The notes beneath the pieces are model-generated. The model made no database searches. It was not told the DNA's origin and worked only from the letters and a program-made list of their open reading frames with translations. Positions 61,401 to 64,000 of a stretch of DNA of 64,000 nucleotides are shown here, piece after piece. The position numbers and the translations under genes were made by a program. The DNA lies in NCBI GenBank assembly GCA_045594025.1, contig JAZNXS010000001.1:1-64000 (forward strand), given 5' to 3'. Position 1 is the stretch's first letter; the number at the start of each line of letters is the position of its first letter. This DNA is from Scatosoma sp045594025. Lineage in GTDB: Bacteria > Bacillota > Clostridia > Christensenellales > Borkfalkiaceae.

Positions 61401-62728
61401 GCTCCATTGCCGTGATAATATACCGTATTACCCGTCCTTGTCGCGCCAGACTTCAAATCGAACGCCATATAATCAACGTCAGGGTCTGCGAAGATCTGGC
61501 CAAGCACTTCCGTCGTAATGAATACGCCGACGTCAGAAGTAGAAGCCGCCGTTGTCGTCGCTTGCAATACCTTACTGCCGTTCATTTCTACGATAGAGAA
61601 ATTCTCGATTCTGCCTGATTTATTCGACATATAGTCGGGAACTGTGCTATTCGATTCAAACGTACCATCCAATATGTAGACTGTACAAGTTGCGCTTGCG
61701 CCCATAAAGCTTGCAGTGATTGTAGCCTCACCAGTGCCAACCGCTGTTACGACGCCATTTTTATCGACCGTCGCAACATTTTCATTCGAGGAGGACCAAA
61801 CAGCATGCACCCCGTTATATACGATTGCTTCGCCGTTTTCATTATCACCGTCGTAAAAACTAAGATTTAATGCGCGCTTATCACCTATATTTAACGCAGT
61901 GGATTTCTCTTGCGTCTCGTCAATATATATATTTATGTTACCATCGCCATGGTCATCATATATTTCTTGAATAGAAGAATACGTCGTTCCGTCATATTCG
62001 TAAGAGAGTTCCTTATTTTCCCCTGTGCCGCTAGACGTTTCTACAAGAGCATCCTCAAAAAGGGTATTGAAATGCGCGCCTAATATGTATTCTTCGAGCT
62101 GTGTAGCAGCGTTTTCGTTATCTTTATAATCCTCGTACGCTTCTACAGCCACGTATGCCGCATTTCTTACGTCGTCAACTTCATCGAACTCCGCATACGT
62201 ATAAGTCGTACCGGAAGAAGTCGTTTCTGCAATATAAGCAATGCCGACAAAGTCTCTGTCAAAATTTTTCAATTTTAAATTCCAGACAACGCCGTTTGCG
62301 CGATAATAATCGCCTTCCTGATAAATCTTATTCTTAACGCTATTATCCGCACTGTTATAGAAAACGTGGTCGAGCTTCGTTGTAATATTTTCGTAATTCT
62401 TTTCAAAAACACCCGTTGCGCCATCTGAGTATTTCGATGCGTCAGAAAGATAAGAATATGGCATAATAAACATACCCATCTTCTTATCAACGCCAGTTTC
62501 TTTCTTCATTAAATTGTCATAAACATCCGAACCGAACTCCGCAATAAAGCGTAACCCATACGGACTTTTTAAACGAATCGCCGCACCGTCTACCATCTCG
62601 AATCTTGTGGTTTCCGTTGCCGATTCAGCATTTACCTTCGATGTCAACATATATGTTGCAGTCGAAGCTGTGACTGTTGCCGTTGCAATCAATGTAGAAA
62701 GCAACGCGATTTTGAATTGTTTCCTCAT
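55463..62728 (-). CDS. Giant secreted modular protein with C-terminal putative glycoside hydrolase
   Basis: 2,421 residues from MRKQFKIALL; GGGAG lies upstream of this ATG. Modules: signal peptide 1-35; an N-terminal GLRF-type domain (about 40-235); a BIG2-like Ig domain (270-355); block A-B-C (A 356-506, B 515-658, C 668-838); an InlB-B-like repeat (843-909, ITYNANGGS...FLGW); a second A-B-C block (910-1063, 1073-1220, 1230-1397); two long D modules (1402-1640, 1645-1880); a TIM-barrel-like domain (1890-2325) with GDEP (D2073, E2074) and YDDYPF (D2155, D2156); and a C-terminal beta domain (2330-2421). A and C end in YIDN/YIDD-type strands, as in carbohydrate-binding jelly rolls. It has no sortase LPxTG or SLH motif at the C-terminus. 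Likely an extracellular glycan binder and hydrolase. Confidence 0.8.
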   Translation of the reverse strand: MRKQFKIALLSTLIATATVTASTATYMLTSKVNAESATETTRFEMVDGAAIRLKSPYGLRFIAEFGSDVYDNLMKKETGVDKKMGMFIMPYSYLSDASKYSDGATGVFEKNYENITTKLDHVFYNSADNSVKNKIYQEGDYYRANGVVWNLKLKNFDRDFVGIAYIAETTSSGTTYTYAEFDEVDDVRNAAYVAVEAYEDYKDNENAATQLEEYILGAHFNTLFEDALVETSSGTGENKELSYEYDGTTYSSIQEIYDDHGDGNINIYIDETQEKSTALNIGDKRALNLSFYDGDNENGEAIVYNGVHAVWSSSNENVATVDKNGVVTAVGTGEATITASFMGASATCTVYILDGTFESNSTVPDYMSNKSGRIENFSIVEMNGSKVLQATTTAASTSDVGVFITTEVLGQIFADPDVDYMAFDLKSGATRTGNTVYYHGNGATTWTQYETGGYDSIPVDSFKTYYFPRSEYNNWVSKGVTSARFVMIGGSLVYGGESFYIDNLRPVTEEEKAAALYSFEYGGVRTNNGNSPLFYSSNSGSWELSFSNIDSTTAGFTSDIVSDGVRAFKFTKLSGDTAISFNHNTDTTMETGMRGAGYVSYDLYVPEGSDAKIVKNGFYSPLKEGWNTVYAKVDATANEWSRFTDASASTYVFDNIRFVTEEEYYEKAYGFESGAGVLRTAEIGEATANSGVFYYYGGADATATYSFAFIEGNGTNDVAAITNPRYDSTIKHSGNYSLAFDKGNGYLSVQMRNDSTAYSKLSGGFSFWIYSTSAINGTTANNFINGCNGKFNDGAGITIPANTWTQVFVTAADMNPTRFLIMQGSWTGTVYIDDIQPIDASALSTITYNANGGSITNSTQTVINGAEYTLATPTCYRDFLGWIDESGNHIPTSGVWNYGSNVTLTAIYSDKVSFENGIVPSYLTVAGSTESLSVVDMDTTDGNKALKIQSTASGTSPALNATVEFLASFFEDSNVDYIAFNAKTGSSRANNFRRYTMHSNGSMNNVTYEYDVAYNGVYADTWKTFYFSREDYNYWVANGVTSNSLIATGGFNAGDCIYLDNIRAATAEEYADGEYGFEIGGVRLDGNNLLFYTHRGAGTWQMGILPGAALTSYSYTNDIVSDGIRAFQFTPAANTTTLLRFNTNTTTQMQTDIMDATGYYAFDLYVPVGSDVTLTYQTTTYPGVTPKQGDWTTIYVNNNTTFIKITDTTGSTYAIDNFRSVTEDEYIAATLGFEANAGGLRDNVADSNVFYYYGGADHTANRYSICANGSPLESVRFDSEIVHSGDYSLAITKENGAITIQMRNDSTAYALLKDGFTFWIYSTVGINGISANNFINGYSEKFGESGISIGANTWTQVTVHRSDITTNATSGGACAFLRIQGSTAGTIYLDDFCPLPESEQEVLYHYNATVEEETDGVRKGILLDASTHTYASLDALPQDTADTEDMSYIKFNGSYGLNDFLVFDFTGNNVPLMSFFTSEVTNSVYNQEEDADMKGWIVANGMTTARGLIYSGSTSSLANRLNIIGPYKISSLYDNTTNNTLAQVRASEGNATSPSPITMPTLQASYSNTPFRMIVGWVENGSYMNLVMVVYNLSNGEEYLNYNLNKSIAKADWEGDIALYGHFGRKTYVDALYPIEEDKTIDEVVAKYKPTTLVYNGTWDGEQLTLAASTHVGSTSNIPLNSGYQEDMSYIAFKGTYGLNDYVVFDFTGDNFPFVSFFNTDITNTIFNFANDTSVGGWIIANGIKAPNGSSYGGDTGAHANRILFVGSNKISYRYDDNGSTSQWRTSIGSADSPSPIGMAPLKSVTDTYRAIIGYVDNGGNGAKARIYVINLVTGAVVVDYTQALAYSYSEGSIMLHGQFGTGTVLDKVFGVEEDTTLEALIAKYRVEKDFDYSDEEAVTLDRYAYSSLSDGQWTLDGTEQVTNPTDYRNLDSSYTTYKNAGFNILLAQDMIGTDGSKATWEASANKTYMDKAYAAGLKVILTDWHLQILSTPIKVSSSGAAASDSTYVPWIIGTDASATTGAAGDYLGYLSSLGITVDSTRFATRDALDKFVYDQLAPYKDHPAFYGVMLGDEPSYHNAYCYGEIYKSIKRVMPECYVQYNLLPLEHNFSTIQYRYPGVNSIGSGISNAEIETAYKSYVESFLDTMGTDYIQYDDYPFKSTEQWSWSEWSDVEDPYVDPTSLRNIQLMAEIAKERGLDVKVVSQSSVMKTGGESGAVHIRQITENDARWLNNYLMGFGVKQINYFTYWTKRACSSSGEYFVDGGSFVNRDGTTTALYTFMQTIMADNTKFAPTITHFDYNKSQIFGSNNDSNLNNEHISWSSSLTAAASFRWVTSVTTSLEYTLVTELYDKDNYNYMYMVMNTIDPNSGGTQSVTITLDGSVTKFYVYDQSGNRSLVEGDTYTVSLTAGQAVYIMPCAFE
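58538..61663 (-). repeat. Duplicated A-B-C module block within the giant gene
   Basis: Two ~485-residue blocks (DNA 60215-61663 and 58538-60001) repeat the same three-module order, joined by an InlB-B-like unit. Shared strings include MRNDSTAY, FWIYST, NNFINGxxxKF, ANTWTQV and FYYYGGAD. The following gene at 62955-64000 has a third B-C copy. Divergence between copies shows an old duplication. Confidence 0.8.
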
Positions 62729-62747
62729 TTTGTTACTTTCTCCCTTT

Positions 62748-62867
62748 TTAATCAAAACAATCGTCTCCACCAACGTCGTTGTCCGCTTGCGAATCAGACG
62801 TTGTGATTACATCTTGCACGTCCAGAAAAAACACTTTTATTTCTAAAAAAATGTATTCTTTTTTCAT
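62748..62867 (-). CDS. 39-residue acidic-tailed leader-type peptide
   Basis: The frame starts MKKEYIFLEIKVFFLDVQD and continues VITTSDSQADNDVGGDDCFD. AAGGAAG lies 6-7 nt before the ATG, and the stop is 19 nt before the giant gene's ATG, which suggests one operon. The plan (MKKEYI start, hydrophobic/aromatic middle, DVITTS, then an acidic Gly/Asp tail) resembles short orphan ORFs I recall from gut Clostridia; that recollection is not verified here. Function is unknown; a regulatory leader, a secreted peptide or a modified-peptide precursor are options. Confidence 0.5.
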   Translation of the reverse strand: MKKEYIFLEIKVFFLDVQDVITTSDSQADNDVGGDDCFD

Positions 62868-62892
62868 TATAATCTTCCTTTTATTTGCATTA

Positions 62893-62919
62893 CGGTAGCC
62901 GCCGTATAGACGGCTACCG
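62893..62919. other. Perfect hairpin between the two modular-protein genes
   Basis: CGGTAGCCG and CGGCTACCG form a 9-bp stem with a 9-nt loop, 35-60 nt after the stop of the upstream modular gene. No U-tract follows on the minus strand. It may be a weak terminator or an mRNA processing or stability element. Confidence 0.45.
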
Positions 62920-62954
62920 CAAGCTTATTTAGTTTTTTATTTTACGGATGCAAA

Positions 62955-64000
62955 TTATTCAGCGTCCGTTGTGGGTAAGGGTTGGAAATCATCCAGATAA
63001 ATCGTGCCGGCAAAACTACCCTGAAGAATCAGGAAACGGGTAGGATTCATATCAGCCGCCGTAACCGTAACCTGCGTCCACGTATTTGCCTTAATGTAAA
63101 TACCTTCGCCGCCGTTAAATTTCTCGTTAGCGCCATTGATTATATTCTTCGCGTCCACGCCGTCAATATCTACCGTACTGTAAATCCAGAAGGTAAATCC
63201 GTCTTTCAAAAGCTCATATGCAGTCGAATCGTTTCTCATCGTAAGGTACATATAACCTGTGCCCTTATCGAATGCAAGCGAATAGCTACCGCTGTGCGCA
63301 TTGTCGGATGCAAGACGTACGTTGCTGAGAGCAGCTGCGTCAGTTTCAGCATTGCCTTCACCGATTGCAAACGAGAACGTGTTTGCCTGATGGTCTGCGC
63401 CGCCGTAGTAGTAGCTTACACCACCTACAATTTCTCCCTTGTCATTATATTGAACATTATTATCGCCGAGTTCCTTCGTACGAAGACCACTTACGTTTGC
63501 TTCCATGCTAAGCGCTGCCAAGTTGTATTCCGCTTCCGTAATAGAACGAATATGATCTACAAAGTACGTGCCGCCCGTCGTATCCGTTACCGTAATTTGA
63601 TTGTTCTCTTTTACGTAAATCGTCGTCCAAGCGCCTGTCTTAGGCGTTACGCCTGCCCAAGTCGTCGTATGATAAGAAATCTTCGCATCGGAACCTTCGG
63701 GAATATAAATATCCACTGCATAATAACCGGTTGCCGTAACGAGTTCGTTGTAGAACGTTCTACCCGATGTAAAGTTGAAAGACAGATTCCCTGCAGGTTT
63801 CGTAAATTTAAGCGCGCGGATACCGTCCGTTGCAGTTTCGTTGGTGTAGCCCACATTTGTAAATACGCCACTGCCAACCTGCATATTAAACTGCCACGTA
63901 GTTCCTTGATCAAGCATGTAGAACAACAAGGTTTTACCAGCGTCGTTGATACGTACGCCGCCGCTTTCAAGACTACCAACGCCTGCTTTGCGTTCTGCTG
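62955..64000 (-). CDS. C-terminal part of a second modular surface protein (runs off the window)
   Basis: The frame is open to the right edge and the start lies outside the window. The visible 347 residues are a B module (to about DHIRSITEAEY) and a C module (SYYYGGAD, MRNDSTAYELLKDGFTFWIYST, ANTWTQVTVTAADMNPTRFLILQGS, TIYLDDFQPLP), very similar to those of the giant protein. It ends shortly after the C module, with no hydrolase domain and no obvious anchor. It may be a binding-only partner of the giant, or a piece split off from it. Confidence 0.82.
   Translation of the reverse strand, partial: AERKAGVGSLESGGVRINDAGKTLLFYMLDQGTTWQFNMQVGSGVFTNVGYTNETATDGIRALKFTKPAGNLSFNFTSGRTFYNELVTATGYYAVDIYIPEGSDAKISYHTTTWAGVTPKTGAWTTIYVKENNQITVTDTTGGTYFVDHIRSITEAEYNLAALSMEANVSGLRTKELGDNNVQYNDKGEIVGGVSYYYGGADHQANTFSFAIGEGNAETDAAALSNVRLASDNAHSGSYSLAFDKGTGYMYLTMRNDSTAYELLKDGFTFWIYSTVDIDGVDAKNIINGANEKFNGGEGIYIKANTWTQVTVTAADMNPTRFLILQGSFAGTIYLDDFQPLPTTDAE

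Noticed and set aside
55349..61618. Long plus-strand open frames opposite the giant gene (up to 683 codons)
   Set aside because: Their Arg/Cys/Ile-rich, low-Gly composition is typical of antisense shadows. The minus-strand frame has repeated modules, a signal peptide and a ribosome site.

Overview
The window reads as a chromosome segment of an endospore-forming, anaerobe-type Bacillota (class Clostridia). The evidence is the complete spoIIIAA-AH operon, spoIVB, the GerW-type gene ytfJ, an IspH-S1 fusion, a chorismate-mutase/cytidylate-kinase fusion and a Na+-pumping biotin decarboxylase. A gut or other polysaccharide-rich habitat is inferred from the glycan cluster at the right end. I would guess a Christensenellales-like lineage, but nothing here fixes the genus.

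Layout. Positions 1-2.0 kb hold a mobile-element remnant: a DUF2726-like nuclease, a rolling-circle Rep with an origin-like repeat block, and a phage-type methyltransferase-like gene. 2.2-5.5 kb hold a Xer-type recombinase with hflX, a Cys-rich mini-protein and lexA with an SOS-like box. 5.5-10.5 kb is a leftward operon: site-2 protease, scpA, scpB, ytfI, ytfJ, a D-Ala-D-Ala carboxypeptidase and rluB. 10.5-27.2 kb carry lysA, a second carboxypeptidase, then the conserved Clostridia block spoIVB-recN-argR-nadK-tlyA-dxs-ispA-folD-nusB-asp23-spoIIIAH...AA, all leftward. In this block xseA/xseB and the usual spo0A neighbour are missing. 27.3-34.5 kb hold htpG, ispH-rpsA, plsC, aroH-cmk and a flavoprotein. 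34.7-39.7 kb is a sodium-pump decarboxylase operon. 39.9-41.7 kb hold a TVP38-family membrane protein, a small lipoprotein-like ORF, rnhA and tRNA-Trp.

From 42 kb to the right edge lies an accessory glycan region, all leftward. It holds a repeat-rich lipoprotein, a Cys-rich protein, a regulator with DNA-binding domains at both ends, two GH78-like enzymes, a DUF4832-like protein, GH125, an uncharacterised (beta/alpha)8-type enzyme, a GH63/MGH1-like enzyme, a 2,421-residue secreted modular protein and the end of a related modular protein cut by the window edge. The last domain of the secreted giant is a homologue of the uncharacterised cytoplasmic enzyme. This suggests an outside-inside pair acting on one glycan, followed by stepwise intracellular trimming. 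No transporter is visible in the window.

The most notable observations are: (i) an intrinsic-terminator hairpin built across the spoIVB start codon, with a sporulation-type promoter placed so that its transcript would lack the 5' arm; (ii) strong promoters that appear to give leaderless mRNAs; (iii) a TA-flanked MITE inside the glycan cluster; (iv) a dispersed palindromic mini-repeat that has entered a coding sequence in frame; (v) a 39-codon ORF directly ahead of the giant surface protein; (vi) the paired secreted and cytoplasmic versions of an unnamed hydrolase-like family.
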